In this document: positions 1 to 8,267 of the stretch, piece by piece
How the letters are laid out: the number at the start of each line of letters is the position of its first letter
Numbering within the stretch: the stretch's first letter is position 1
Assembly (NCBI RefSeq): GCF_009709555.1
Contig: NZ_WJBG01000161.1
Span: forward strand, 62,001-126,000
Source of the DNA: Streptomyces blattellae
GTDB taxonomy: Bacteria; Actinomycetota; Actinomycetes; Streptomycetales; Streptomycetaceae
Direction: 5' to 3'
Length of the DNA stretch: 64,000 bases
Translations under genes and position numbers: made by a program
Notes under the pieces: model-generated
What the model was told of the DNA's origin: nothing
The model's database searches: none
The model's input: only the letters and a program-made list of their open reading frames with translations

Positions 1-130
1 AGCCGGCACGCTCGGGCGGGCGGTGACGGCGGGTGGTCCGGGTGGCCGCCCCGGACGTGCTGCCGGGCGCCGGAGGGGCGGCGGTGGAGTTCCTGGCCGG
101 TTGCCGTGCCGGCGCGTAGCGTGGGGCGGC

Positions 131-964
131 ATGAAGATCCTCATCAGTGCCGACATGGAGGGCGCCACCGGTGTGACGTGGCCGGACGACGTGATGCCCG
201 GGGCGTCGCAATGGGAGCGGTGCCGGTCGATGTTCACCTCGGACGTCAACGCCGCCGTGCTGGGCTTCTTCGACGGGGGTGCGGACGTGGTCCTCATCAA
301 CGAAGCGCACTCGACCATGCGCAATCTGCTTCTCGAACAGCTCGACGAGCGGGCGCAGATGCTCACCGGGCGGCACAAGGATCTCTCCATGGTGGAGGGC
401 GTGCAGCACGGCGACGTCGACGGGATCGCCTTCGTCGGGTACCACGCCGGGGCCGGGATGGAGGGGGTCCTCGCCCACACCTATCTCGCCAACTCCATCA
501 CGGGGGTGTGGCTGAACGACGTACCGGCGAGCGAGGGGTATCTCAACGCCCATGTGGTGGCGGAGTACGGGGTGCCCGTCGTCCTGGTCACCGGAGACGA
601 CGTGGCCTGCGAGGACGCGCTCGGGTACGCGCCCGGGGCGTTGAAGGTCGCGGTCAAGGACCACGTCTCGCGGTACGCGGCCGTGTGCCGTACGCCGGCC
701 AGGAGCGCCTCCGACATCCGGGCCGCGGCCAAGGAGGCGGCGGCACTCGCGGTGCGTCATGAGCCGGTCAGGGGCGGCCCGTTCACCGTCGCCGTCGAGT
801 TCGACGCCGAGCACCTGGCGATGGCGGCCACCGTGGTGCCGGGCGTGGCACGGATCGGGCCGCGGAAGGTGGCGTACACCAGTCGGACCATGTATGAGGG
901 CATCCGTACCTTCAAGGCGGTCACCACGATCGTCTCGGCCGCGGTGGAGGAGCAGTATGGCTGA
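131..964 (+). CDS. M55 family D-aminopeptidase (DppA-like)
   Basis: A 277-residue zinc-dependent aminopeptidase; the M55/DppA family hydrolyses short peptides with an N-terminal D-amino acid in the cytosol. The family metal ligands are visible: D8 and E10 in SADMEG, H60 in NEAHST, H105 in GYHAG and E135 in PASEGY. The frame stays open upstream to 23, but that part is a G/R-rich run unlike the family, so the ATG at 131 is chosen. No clear ribosome site precedes it; TAGCGT at 117 could be a -10 box for a leaderless message. It overlaps the next gene by 8 bases and heads a coupled run of four peptidase genes. Confidence 0.9.
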   Translation: MKILISADMEGATGVTWPDDVMPGASQWERCRSMFTSDVNAAVLGFFDGGADVVLINEAHSTMRNLLLEQLDERAQMLTGRHKDLSMVEGVQHGDVDGIAFVGYHAGAGMEGVLAHTYLANSITGVWLNDVPASEGYLNAHVVAEYGVPVVLVTGDDVACEDALGYAPGALKVAVKDHVSRYAAVCRTPARSASDIRAAAKEAAALAVRHEPVRGGPFTVAVEFDAEHLAMAATVVPGVARIGPRKVAYTSRTMYEGIRTFKAVTTIVSAAVEEQYG

Positions 965-2261
965 CCAGCAGGCGCTGGACGAGGTCGTCCGGTTCACGTC
1001 CGACCTCATCCGCATCGACACCACCAACCGCGGGGGCGGCGACTGCCAGGAGCGGCCCGCCGCGGAGTACGCGGCCCGGCAGCTGGCCGGGGCGGGTCTG
1101 GAGCCGACGCTGCTGGAGCGCACCAAGGGCCGTACGAACGTGGTCGCCCGGATCGAGGGCACGGATCCTGCCGCGGACGCGCTGCTCGTGCACGGGCACC
1201 TGGACGTCGTACCCGCCGAAGCCGCCGACTGGAGCGTGCACCCGTTCTCCGGGGAGATCCGCGACGGCGTCGTCTGGGGGCGGGGTGCGGTCGACATGAA
1301 GAACATGGACGCGATGATCCTCGCGGTCGTGCACGCCTGGGCGCGGGAGGGCGTACGGCCGCGGCGGGATCTCGTCATCGCGTTCACCGCCGACGAGGAG
1401 GCGAGCGCGGAGGACGGCTCCGGGTTCCTCGCCGACCGGCACCCCGGGCTCTTCGAGGGCTGCACCGAGGGCGTCAGCGAGTCGGGGGCGTTCACCTTCC
1501 ATGACGGCGGCGGGCGCCAGATCTACCCCATCGCGGCAGGTGAACGCGGCACCGGCTGGCTGAAGCTCACCGCGCGCGGGCGGGCCGGACACGGCTCAAA
1601 GGTGAACCGGGAGAACGCGGTGACCCGGCTCGCCGCCGCCATCGCCCGGATCGGCGACCACGAGTGGCCGCTCCGGCTGACGCCGACGGTCGGTGCCGCC
1701 CTCACCGAACTCGCCGCGCTCTACGGCATCGAGGCCGGCCTCGACGACGTGGAAGGGCTGCTGCAGAAGCTCGGCCCCGCGGCCAAGCTGGTGGAGGCCA
1801 CCGTACGCAACAGCGCCAACCCGACGATGCTGGACGCCGGTTACAAGGTCAACGTGATCCCGGAGGAGGCCGTCGCATTCGTCGACGGACGGTATCTGCC
1901 GGGCGGCGAGGACGAGTTCCGCGCGACCCTCGACCGGCTCACCGGACCGGACGTGGACTGGGAGTTCCACCATCGCGAGGTGGCCCTCCAGGCGCCCGTG
2001 GACTCACCGACGTACGCGAGGATGCGTGCCGCCGTCGAGGAGTTCGCGCCCGAGGGGCATGTGGTGCCGTACTGCATGTCCGGCGGCACGGACGCCAAGC
2101 AGTTCTCCCGGCTCGGCATCACCGGCTACGGTTTCGCCCCGCTGAAGCTCCCCGAGGGCTTCGACTACCAGGCTCTCTTCCACGGTGTCGACGAGCGGGT
2201 CCCGGCCGAGGCGCTGCACTTCGGCGTCCGTGTCCTGGACCGCTTCCTGCGGACGGCCTAG
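957..2261 (+). CDS. M20 family metallopeptidase
   Basis: A 434-residue dinuclear zinc peptidase of the M20 (ArgE/DapE/CPG2) family, probably a cytosolic dipeptidase or deacylase. Metal-site motifs are intact: H81 and D83 in HGHLDVVP, D114 in GAVDMKN, the catalytic/metal glutamate pair E147-E148 in TADEEAS, and the C-terminal GTDAKQF and FHGVDERVP segments. The dimerisation domain lies roughly at 200-320. The ATG at 957 lies inside the end of the upstream M55 gene, so translation is probably coupled. The prolyl oligopeptidase gene follows after 4 bases. The exact substrate cannot be read from the sequence. Confidence 0.92.
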   Translation: MADQQALDEVVRFTSDLIRIDTTNRGGGDCQERPAAEYAARQLAGAGLEPTLLERTKGRTNVVARIEGTDPAADALLVHGHLDVVPAEAADWSVHPFSGEIRDGVVWGRGAVDMKNMDAMILAVVHAWAREGVRPRRDLVIAFTADEEASAEDGSGFLADRHPGLFEGCTEGVSESGAFTFHDGGGRQIYPIAAGERGTGWLKLTARGRAGHGSKVNRENAVTRLAAAIARIGDHEWPLRLTPTVGAALTELAALYGIEAGLDDVEGLLQKLGPAAKLVEATVRNSANPTMLDAGYKVNVIPEEAVAFVDGRYLPGGEDEFRATLDRLTGPDVDWEFHHREVALQAPVDSPTYARMRAAVEEFAPEGHVVPYCMSGGTDAKQFSRLGITGYGFAPLKLPEGFDYQALFHGVDERVPAEALHFGVRVLDRFLRTA

Positions 2262-2265
2262 CGGC

Positions 2266-4296
2266 ATGGAGCTGGCATTCGGTTCGTGGCCGTCCCCCAT
2301 CGACGCCGCCCTCGCCGCCGCCCACGACGGGCACCCCGAGTACGTCGGCTTCGTGGGCGACGAGGTCTGGTGGACCGAGCCACGGCCCGCCGAGGGCGGC
2401 CGGCGCACGCTGGTGAGGCGTCTCGCCGACGGCAGAGAGGAGTCGGTGCTGCCCGCGCCGTGGAACGTGCGCAGTCGGGTCATCGAGTACGGCGGACAGC
2501 CCTGGGCCGGTGCCGCCGGACCGCTCGTCGTGTTCGTCGACTTCGCCGACCAGCGGCTGTACCGGTACGAGCCGGGCGGCGAGCCGCGTCCGCTGACGCC
2601 GGCCGGACCGCGGTGGGCCGAGCCGCGGATGCGGCTGGACGCCGGTGAGGTGTGGTGCGTGATGGAGGAGTTCACCGGCGACGCGCCCACCGACGTACGC
2701 CGGGTGCTCGCCGCGGTGCCGCTGGACGGTTCGGCGGCCGAGGACCGGGACGCCGTACGGGAACTCAGCGACGGCCGGCACCGGTTCGTGACCGGGCCGC
2801 GGATCTCCCCGGACGGGCGGCGCGCGGCCTGGCTCGCCTGGGACCATCCGCGGATGCCGTGGGACGGCACGGAACTCGTGGTCGCCGAGGTGGCGGACGG
2901 TGTCTTCCGTGCGGCGCGCACGGTCGCCGGCGGCCCCGAGGAGTCCATCGCCCAGGTGGACTGGGCACCCGACGGCTCCCTGCTGTACGCGAGCGACCGC
3001 TCCGGCTGGTGGAACCTCTACCGCGACGGCCGTCCGCTGTGTCCGCGCGAGGAGGAGTTCGGCGGGCCGCTGTGGAAGCTCGGCCACCGCTGGTTCGCCC
3101 CGCTGGAGAACGGACTGATCGCCGTCGTGCACGGCCGCGGGGCCACCGCGCTCGGGATCCTCGACCCGGAGACCGGCGAGGTCGTCGACGCCGCGGGCCC
3201 CTGGACCGAGTTCGCGCCCACGCTCGCGGCGCACGGCGAGCGAAGCGAGGTGGGGGTCCCCCCGTCCGAAGGGTGGGGGAGGATCGTCGCCGTCGGGGCG
3301 AGTCCGCGCACGGCGTACGAGGTGGTGGAGCTGGACGCCGTCCCCCACGCTCGAACAACCTCGCGCGGGGGCGCCCCCGTCGGCCGGGCCCGGGTGGTCG
3401 GTGCCGCGCACGAGAACTCGGTCGACCCCGCCTACTACCCCGAGCCGCACATCCGCACCTTCACCGGACCGGCCGGACGGGAGATCCACGCGCACGTCTA
3501 CCCGCCCCACCACCCCGCGTGCGTCGCGCCCGGCGACGAGCTGCCGCCGTACGTCGTCTGGGCGCACGGCGGGCCCACCAGCAGGGCACCGCTCGTGCTC
3601 GACCTGGCGATCGCCTACTTCACCTCGCGCGGCATCGGGGTCGCCGAGGTCAACTACGGCGGCTCGACCGGATACGGACGGGCCTACCGGGACCGGCTGC
3701 GCGAGCAGTGGGGCGTGGTCGACGTCGAGGACTGCGCGGCCGTCGCCCTGGCCCTCGCCGACGAGGGCACCGCGGACCGTGACCGGCTCGCCATCCGGGG
3801 CGGCAGCGCGGGCGGCTGGACGGCGGCCGCGTCGCTGGCCACGACCGACGTCTACGCCTGCGGCACGATCATCTACCCGATCCTCGATCTGACCGGCTGG
3901 GGATCGGGGGAGACCCACGACTTCGAGTCGCAGTACCTGGAGTCGCTGGTCGGGCCGCTCGCCGAGGTGCCCGCGCGGTACGCGGTGGGGGCACCTCCCA
4001 GGCCCTTAAGGCACTGGGGGAGGTCGCCCGCCGAGCACGCCGACCGGATCACCGCGCCCTTCCTGCTGTTGCAGGGCCTGGACGACGTGATCTGCCCGCC
4101 CGCGCAGTGCGAACGCTTCCTGGCCCGCCTGGAGGGCCGCCGTGTGCCGCACGCCTATATCGCCTTCGAGGGGGAGGGGCACGGCTTCCGGCGGGCCGAC
4201 ACCATGATCCGCGCCCTGGAGGCCGAACTCTCCCTGTACGCACAGGTCTTCGGGCTGCACCCGCCCGGCGTCGACACCCTGGAGCTCCGCACGTGA
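2266..4296 (+). CDS. S9 family prolyl oligopeptidase-type peptidase
   Basis: A 676-residue serine peptidase: an N-terminal beta-propeller (about 1-400) gating a C-terminal alpha/beta-hydrolase domain. The nucleophile serine is in GGSAGGW, the aspartate in LQGLDDVICPP and the histidine in GEGHGFR, so the triad looks complete. The start at 2266 is 4 bases after the upstream stop. The gene is unusual in carrying three copies of a Streptomyces stem-loop repeat, at 3251-3282, 3342-3378 and 3987-4023. All are translated in frame, two in the late propeller region and one in the hydrolase domain between the strands that carry Ser and Asp. They probably form surface loops. Overlaps the next gene by GTGA. 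Confidence 0.9.
   Translation: MELAFGSWPSPIDAALAAAHDGHPEYVGFVGDEVWWTEPRPAEGGRRTLVRRLADGREESVLPAPWNVRSRVIEYGGQPWAGAAGPLVVFVDFADQRLYRYEPGGEPRPLTPAGPRWAEPRMRLDAGEVWCVMEEFTGDAPTDVRRVLAAVPLDGSAAEDRDAVRELSDGRHRFVTGPRISPDGRRAAWLAWDHPRMPWDGTELVVAEVADGVFRAARTVAGGPEESIAQVDWAPDGSLLYASDRSGWWNLYRDGRPLCPREEEFGGPLWKLGHRWFAPLENGLIAVVHGRGATALGILDPETGEVVDAAGPWTEFAPTLAAHGERSEVGVPPSEGWGRIVAVGASPRTAYEVVELDAVPHARTTSRGGAPVGRARVVGAAHENSVDPAYYPEPHIRTFTGPAGREIHAHVYPPHHPACVAPGDELPPYVVWAHGGPTSRAPLVLDLAIAYFTSRGIGVAEVNYGGSTGYGRAYRDRLREQWGVVDVEDCAAVALALADEGTADRDRLAIRGGSAGGWTAAASLATTDVYACGTIIYPILDLTGWGSGETHDFESQYLESLVGPLAEVPARYAVGAPPRPLRHWGRSPAEHADRITAPFLLLQGLDDVICPPAQCERFLARLEGRRVPHAYIAFEGEGHGFRRADTMIRALEAELSLYAQVFGLHPPGVDTLELRT
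3251..3282 (+). repeat. In-frame stem-loop repeat, copy 1
   Basis: G-run/C-run palindromic element (starts tGGGGGTCCCCCC and ends GTGGGGGAGG) embedded in frame in the S9 peptidase gene. Same family as the elements at 3342, 3987, 9730, 19996 and 25164. Confidence 0.75.
3342..3378 (-). repeat. In-frame stem-loop repeat, copy 2
   Basis: Reverse-oriented member of the same family: reads GGGGGCGCCCCC at one end and GCGTGGGGG at the other on the minus strand. It is translated in frame within the S9 peptidase as a short Arg/Gly/Thr-containing insert. Confidence 0.65.
3987..4023 (+). repeat. In-frame stem-loop repeat, copy 3
   Basis: Third copy in the same peptidase gene, of the subtype with a CCCTTAAGGC centre between GGGGGCACCTCCCA and CTGGGGGAGG. 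It adds roughly 12 residues rich in Gly, Pro and Arg to the hydrolase domain without breaking the frame. Confidence 0.8.
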
Positions 4297-5216
4297 AGCA
4301 GCTCGTACGTCCGTCCCGGCTGGCCCCCGGCGCCCGCGTGGCCGTCGTCGCGCCCAGCGGACCCGTGGCCGAGGAGCGACTGCAGGCCGGCCTTGACGTG
4401 CTGCGCGGCTGGGACCTCGAACCGGTCGTCGCACCCCATGTCCTGGACCGGCACGGCGAGTTCGGCTACCTCGCGGGCACGGACGCGCACCGGGCCGCCG
4501 ATCTGCAGGCCGCCTGGTGCGATCCGTCGGTGGCCGCCGTACTGTGCGCCCGCGGCGGCTACGGGGTCCAGCGGATGGTCGACCTGCTGGACTGGGACGC
4601 GATGCGCGCGGCCGGGCCGAAGGTGTTCGTCGGCTTCAGCGACATCACCGTGCTGCACGAGGCGTTCGCCACCCGGCTGGGGCTGGCGACGCTGTACGGG
4701 CCGGCCGCCGCGGGCGTCGACTTCATCAAGAACACCCGGGCCCAGGACCACTTGAGAGCCACCCTCTTCGCCCCCGAGACGGTCCGCCGCATCGCGTCCC
4801 GCGGCACCCCCCTGGTCCCCGGACGGGCCCGGGGTGTCACCTACGGCGGATGCCTCAGTCTGCTCGTGTCCGACCTCGGCACACCGCACGCCCGCACCGA
4901 TGCCCGTGGTGGGCTGCTGATGATCGAGGACGTCGGCGAGCAGGCGTACCGGATCGACCGGATGCTGACCCAGCTCCTGCGCGCGGGACGCCTCGACGGC
5001 GTCACCGCAGTCGCGCTGGGCTCGTGGCACGGATGCGGTCCCTACGACGCACTGCGCGCCGTCTTCGCGGACCGGCTCGGCGGACTGGGCATCCCGGTCG
5101 TCGAGGAGTTCGGGTTCGGCCACTGCGACGGGGCGCTGACCGTGCCCTTCGGCCTGGCCGCCGGACTCGACGCCGACGCGGGCACCTTGACGCTCGACGA
5201 ACCGGCGCTGAACTGA
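4293..5216 (+). CDS. S66 family LD-carboxypeptidase
   Basis: A 307-residue serine peptidase of the MccF/LdcA family, which cleaves L,D bonds in recycled muropeptides (or hydrolyses related peptide conjugates) in the cytosol. The nucleophile serine is in GFSDIT (about residue 115), the glutamate in LLMIEDVGE and the histidine in FGFGHCDG. ARGGYG, a conserved S66 segment, precedes the serine. The GTG start overlaps the stop of the S9 peptidase (GTGA), giving translational coupling. With M55 (D-aminopeptidase), M20 and S9 upstream, the operon looks designed for degrading peptides that contain D-residues, such as cell-wall fragments; that role is inferred from context. Confidence 0.9.
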   Translation: MKQLVRPSRLAPGARVAVVAPSGPVAEERLQAGLDVLRGWDLEPVVAPHVLDRHGEFGYLAGTDAHRAADLQAAWCDPSVAAVLCARGGYGVQRMVDLLDWDAMRAAGPKVFVGFSDITVLHEAFATRLGLATLYGPAAAGVDFIKNTRAQDHLRATLFAPETVRRIASRGTPLVPGRARGVTYGGCLSLLVSDLGTPHARTDARGGLLMIEDVGEQAYRIDRMLTQLLRAGRLDGVTAVALGSWHGCGPYDALRAVFADRLGGLGIPVVEEFGFGHCDGALTVPFGLAAGLDADAGTLTLDEPALN

Positions 5217-5301
5217 GCGGACCGGATGGTGCACCGGCCGGCTGGTCGCACCGGTTCGTGTCCGCGATGTCACGAAGAGCTTCACCGCGACGCTGCCGGC
5301 T

Positions 5302-5317
5302 GAGCGAGCGCTCGCTC
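5302..5317. promoter_or_regulatory. 16-bp perfect palindrome, candidate operator
   Basis: GAGCGAGCGCTCGCTC is a perfect inverted repeat about 60 bases upstream of the small LapA-like gene at 5378 and 85 bases after the LD-carboxypeptidase stop. Size and symmetry resemble TetR-family operators. A transcription-terminator hairpin for the upstream operon is the alternative. Confidence 0.4.
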
Positions 5318-5377
5318 GCCCGGCCTGTGCGGGGTGCTCACCGTGCGTACAGGGCGGGTGCGGACCATGCTGGTCAT

Positions 5378-5632
5378 ATGAGTCCGACGACAAGGGAGAG
5401 GGGCGGCAAGGCGCGCGCGAAGGGCGGCGGTGTGCGAGGGGCCATGACCCCGGCCCGGATCACCGTCCTGGTGCTCGTCGTCCTCGCCCTGATCTTCATC
5501 TTCGAGAACACCCGCACCACCGAGATCCGGCTGCTGATCCCCGAGGTGTCGATGCCGCTGTGGATGGCACTGCTCGGCACGGGAATCATCGGCGGGCTGT
5601 GCGGTGCCTATTTCATGAGACGGCGACAGTAG
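5378..5632 (+). CDS. LapA-like small membrane protein (DUF1049)
   Basis: An 84-residue integral membrane protein. A basic, glycine-rich cytosolic N-terminus (1-25) is followed by a hydrophobic segment at about 28-42 (RITVLVLVVLALIFIFEN), the FENTRTTEIRLLIPEV motif typical of the LPS-assembly-protein-A/DUF1049 fold, a second hydrophobic segment at about 60-78 and a short basic tail. Family members in actinobacteria have no assigned function. The ATG at 5378 is chosen because the frame upstream is a non-homologous open stretch inside the previous gene. A perfect 16-bp palindrome lies upstream at 5302. Confidence 0.8.
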   Translation: MSPTTRERGGKARAKGGGVRGAMTPARITVLVLVVLALIFIFENTRTTEIRLLIPEVSMPLWMALLGTGIIGGLCGAYFMRRRQ

Positions 5633-5666
5633 CCCGGCGGCAGGAGGCCCGTCGTAGGGTGGCGGG

Positions 5667-6224
5667 ATGCCGCACACCGCATCCCGCCACCTCGCCGAAG
5701 GCCCTCGTGTGGGCATACGCCACTTCACCCACGACGATGCCGCCGAGTTCACCGCACGCGCCCGGGAGAGCAAGGACCTGCACCACCCGTGGCTCTTCCC
5801 GCCGGACAGCCCGCAGGCCTACGCCACCTACGCGGGCCGGCTGATCGAGGACCCCACCAAGGCGGGCTTCCTGGTCTGCGAGAGGGACGGCGGGGCCATC
5901 GCCGGATTCATCAACATCAACAACATCGTCCAGGGCGCCTTCCTGTGCGGCGCCCTCGGCTACGGCGCCTTCGCGCACGCGGCCGGGCGGGGGCTCATGC
6001 GCGAGGGCCTGAACCTGGTGGTCGGCCACGCCTTCGGGCCGATGCGGCTGCACCGGCTGGAGATCAACGTCCAGCCCGCCAACACCGCGTCCATCGCCCT
6101 GGCCCGCGCCTGCGGCTTCCGCCTGGAGGGCTTCTCGCCGGACTTCCTCTACATCGACGGGGCCTGGCGGGACCACGAACGCTGGGCGATCACCGCCGGG
6201 ATGCGGGTTTCCGGTCGGCCCTGA
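5667..6224 (+). CDS. GNAT family N-acetyltransferase (RimJ/RimL type)
   Basis: A 185-residue acetyl-CoA-dependent acetyltransferase of the RimJ/RimL-like GNAT group. It has the N-terminal strand (VGIRHFTHDDAAEF), a central CoA-binding region around AAGRGLMREGLNLVVGHAFG, and the C-terminal segment ending in ANTASIALARACGFRLEGFS. This 'N.aSialark.GFr.EG' pattern is the hallmark of enzymes acetylating protein N-termini or small amines. Start at the ATG 5667, 7 bases after GGGTGG. The acceptor is unknown. It is convergent with the VOC gene at 6249. Confidence 0.88.
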   Translation: MPHTASRHLAEGPRVGIRHFTHDDAAEFTARARESKDLHHPWLFPPDSPQAYATYAGRLIEDPTKAGFLVCERDGGAIAGFININNIVQGAFLCGALGYGAFAHAAGRGLMREGLNLVVGHAFGPMRLHRLEINVQPANTASIALARACGFRLEGFSPDFLYIDGAWRDHERWAITAGMRVSGRP

Positions 6225-6248
6225 GCACCGTCCTCGCCGCGAGGTGCC

Positions 6249-6596
6249 TCAGCCGCGGCGGTCCACGTACTCGTAGATCGCGCCGTCCGGATGCATCACG
6301 ATCATGTTCCGGCCCACCGGTGTCGTCACCGGGCCCGCGACGATGTGCGCGCCCAGCTCGGTGAGGACCTTGTGGGCCTCGTCGACGTCCGTGACGGCGA
6401 TCGTCGCCGCGACCTTGCGCAGCACCTCCAGCTCCGATTCCGGCCCGCTCATCAGCAGGAAGCAGCCGACGGCGGCCACCTGGACACCGCCGCGCTCGAA
6501 ACGGAGGGCTCTGCCGCCCGCGAGGCGTTCGTAGAAGGGGACCGCGGTCTCCAGGTCGTCGACGCAGACGCGCAGCGTGGCTCCCAGAATGTCCAT
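6249..6596 (-). CDS. VOC/glyoxalase family protein
   Basis: A 115-residue single vicinal-oxygen-chelate domain, with N-terminal betaalphabetabetabeta (LRVCVDDLETAVPFYERLAGG) and C-terminal TDVDEAHKVLTELGAHIV...MHPDGAIYEYVDRR modules. Family members bind metals or small ligands (glyoxalases, dioxygenases, resistance proteins); no substrate can be assigned. The ATG at 6596 is preceded 7 bases upstream by TAGGCT, a good -10 box, suggesting a leaderless transcript. A GTG two codons earlier (6602) is the alternative start. Confidence 0.78.
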   Translation of the reverse strand: MDILGATLRVCVDDLETAVPFYERLAGGRALRFERGGVQVAAVGCFLLMSGPESELEVLRKVAATIAVTDVDEAHKVLTELGAHIVAGPVTTPVGRNMIVMHPDGAIYEYVDRRG

Positions 6597-6722
6597 GCGC
6601 ACGAGCCTAGTTGGGACGGCCGGGACGCGGAGATCCTTTCGCCCGATCTCCCCGCCCCGGCCACCAAGTCAGCCCATCACCGCTGGGCGTTACGCACACC
6701 GGCCCGCGGGTACCCGGCGGCC

Positions 6723-7208
6723 ATGGACCGCTTGGATCATCTGGAGCACTTGGACAAGGAACTGGTCGACGAACTGGCGCAGGTGGCGCGGGAGACCGTA
6801 CGCGACGAACTGCGTCAGCAGACCCGCAAGCAGCGCCGCACGGCCGTCCTGTACGCCGCGTCCGGCGCCGCCGCCCTGTACGCGGGCGCGGCCCTCGCGC
6901 TCGCCCTGGGCCTGGCCCTCGCCACCGGACTGCCGGACTGGGCCGCGGCGCTGATCACCGCGGTGATCCTGGGCGTCGTGGCCTATGCGCTGCGCGGCTC
7001 CGCCCGGCCGTCCGCGAACCGGCCGACGCCGGAGCGCGAGGCCGAACGTGCCGCCGGACGCGAACGTGCCCTCGGCGGCATGGCGCCGGGCAGCGCGGCT
7101 GCGCCACCCTATCCGCCGGTGCCGCCCGGCACGCCAGGGGCCGGGATACCGCCCGCCGCGCCGCGTCCCGACGACATCGACCCCGAGCAGCCGCACCACA
7201 GGGCGTGA
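6723..7208 (+). CDS. Holin-like (phage holin / Holin-X type) membrane protein
   Basis: A 161-residue membrane protein: an acidic/amphipathic N-terminus (1-40) that may form a coiled coil, two hydrophobic segments at about 41-64 and 72-90, and a proline/glycine-rich charged tail (95-161). This resembles the actinobacterial phage-holin-family (DUF1469-type) membrane proteins, of uncertain role. The start at 6723 is the only plausible one before the conserved amphipathic part. It lacks an obvious ribosome site, and GGGTAC at 6708 could be a -10 element. The SDR gene follows after 6 bases, so the two may be co-transcribed. Confidence 0.7.
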   Translation: MDRLDHLEHLDKELVDELAQVARETVRDELRQQTRKQRRTAVLYAASGAAALYAGAALALALGLALATGLPDWAAALITAVILGVVAYALRGSARPSANRPTPEREAERAAGRERALGGMAPGSAAAPPYPPVPPGTPGAGIPPAAPRPDDIDPEQPHHRA

Positions 7209-7214
7209 TGCCCC

Positions 7215-8267
7215 ATGCGTATGCCGTCGCGGAATCCGCTGTCGAAGGGCGGCAGGGCCGTCGTGGTCACCGGGGCCAGCGGCGGCGTGGGCCGGGCCGC
7301 GGCTGTGGCCTTCGCCGCGCGGGGCGACCGGGTCGCCCTGCTGGCCCGGGGGCGCGAGGGCCTGGCCGCGGCGGCCGATGAGGTGCAGCGCGCCGGTGGC
7401 CAGGCTCTCGTCGTCACCGTCGACATGGCCGACCCCAAGGCGGTGGAGGACGCCGCGCAGCAGGTCGCCGACGCCTTCGGGGGCATCGACGTATGGGTCA
7501 ACAACGCCTTTGCCGGGGTCTTCGCACCGTTCACGGAGATCACCGCGGACGAGTTCCGGCGGGTGACCGAAGTGACGTATCTGGGCTGTGTGTTCGGAAC
7601 CCGGGCGGCGCTGCGGCACATGCTGCCGCGGAACCGGGGGACCATCGTGCAGGTCGGTTCCGCGCTCGCCTACCGGGGGATTCCGCTGCAGTCCGCGTAC
7701 TGCGGCGCGAAGCACGCGATACAGGGGTTCAACGAGTCGCTGCGGTGCGAGCTGCTGCACGAGGGGAGCCGGGTGCGTACCACGATGGTGCAACTGCCGG
7801 CGGTCAACACCCCGCAGTTCGACTGGGTGTTGAGCCGGATGCCGGGACCGGCCCGGCCCGTGGCGCCCGTGTACCAGCCGGAGGTGGCGGCGCGGGCGAT
7901 CGTGCATGCGGCGGGGCACGGGCGGCGGCGGGAGTACTGGGTCGGGGGCTCCACGGTGGCCGCGCTGGTCGCCAACGCGGTCGCTCCCGGACTGCTGGAC
8001 CGCTACCTGGCCCGCACCGGATTCGACGCCCAGCAGGACAAGGGCGAGCACCGCGACCCCGGCAACCTGTGGACCCCGGCCGACGGGCCGCACGGGCGGG
8101 ACTTCGGGGCGCACGGCCGGTTCGACGCGGAGTCCCACGCGGACAGCCCCCAGGAGTGGCTCTCCACGCAGCGCGGCCGTATCGGTACGGCGCTCACCGC
8201 GGGCGCCGGGATCCTGGCCGCCCGCAAACTGGCCAGCCTGGTCAGCCGACCGGTCACGCGACCCTGA
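7215..8267 (+). CDS. SDR family oxidoreductase
   Basis: A 350-residue short-chain dehydrogenase/reductase. The N-terminal Rossmann domain shows the nucleotide motif TGASGGVGRA, VNNA in the structural strand, a catalytic serine in QVGSALAYRG and the YCGAKHA tyrosine/lysine pair. A C-terminal extension of about 100 residues, absent from classical ~250-residue SDRs, is typical of a group of large actinobacterial and proteobacterial SDRs. Substrate unknown. The last 14 bases overlap the convergent enolase-superfamily gene. Confidence 0.88.
   Translation: MRMPSRNPLSKGGRAVVVTGASGGVGRAAAVAFAARGDRVALLARGREGLAAAADEVQRAGGQALVVTVDMADPKAVEDAAQQVADAFGGIDVWVNNAFAGVFAPFTEITADEFRRVTEVTYLGCVFGTRAALRHMLPRNRGTIVQVGSALAYRGIPLQSAYCGAKHAIQGFNESLRCELLHEGSRVRTTMVQLPAVNTPQFDWVLSRMPGPARPVAPVYQPEVAARAIVHAAGHGRRREYWVGGSTVAALVANAVAPGLLDRYLARTGFDAQQDKGEHRDPGNLWTPADGPHGRDFGAHGRFDAESHADSPQEWLSTQRGRIGTALTAGAGILAARKLASLVSRPVTRP

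Noticed and set aside
23..130. N-terminal extension of the M55 peptidase
   Set aside because: Residues are an Arg/Gly run without similarity to the family, which starts at MKILISADMEG.
2119..3918. Very long open frames on the strand opposite to real genes (also 11378-13336, 19640-21670, 36131-38983, 38782-41958, 44741-47110, 62820-63962)
   Set aside because: They are GC-driven mirror frames: Arg/Pro/Gly-rich or repetitive translations with no family motifs, fully opposite genes with clear catalytic motifs.
5363..5375. GACC...GGTC hairpin before the LapA-like gene
   Set aside because: Only 4-base arms; such pairs are expected by chance at this GC content.
6691..6713. SigB-type promoter before the holin-like gene (GCGT ... 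GGGTAC)
   Set aside because: The spacing is 17 bases, outside the 14-16 of the consensus, and the -10 would be only ~10 bases from the ATG.
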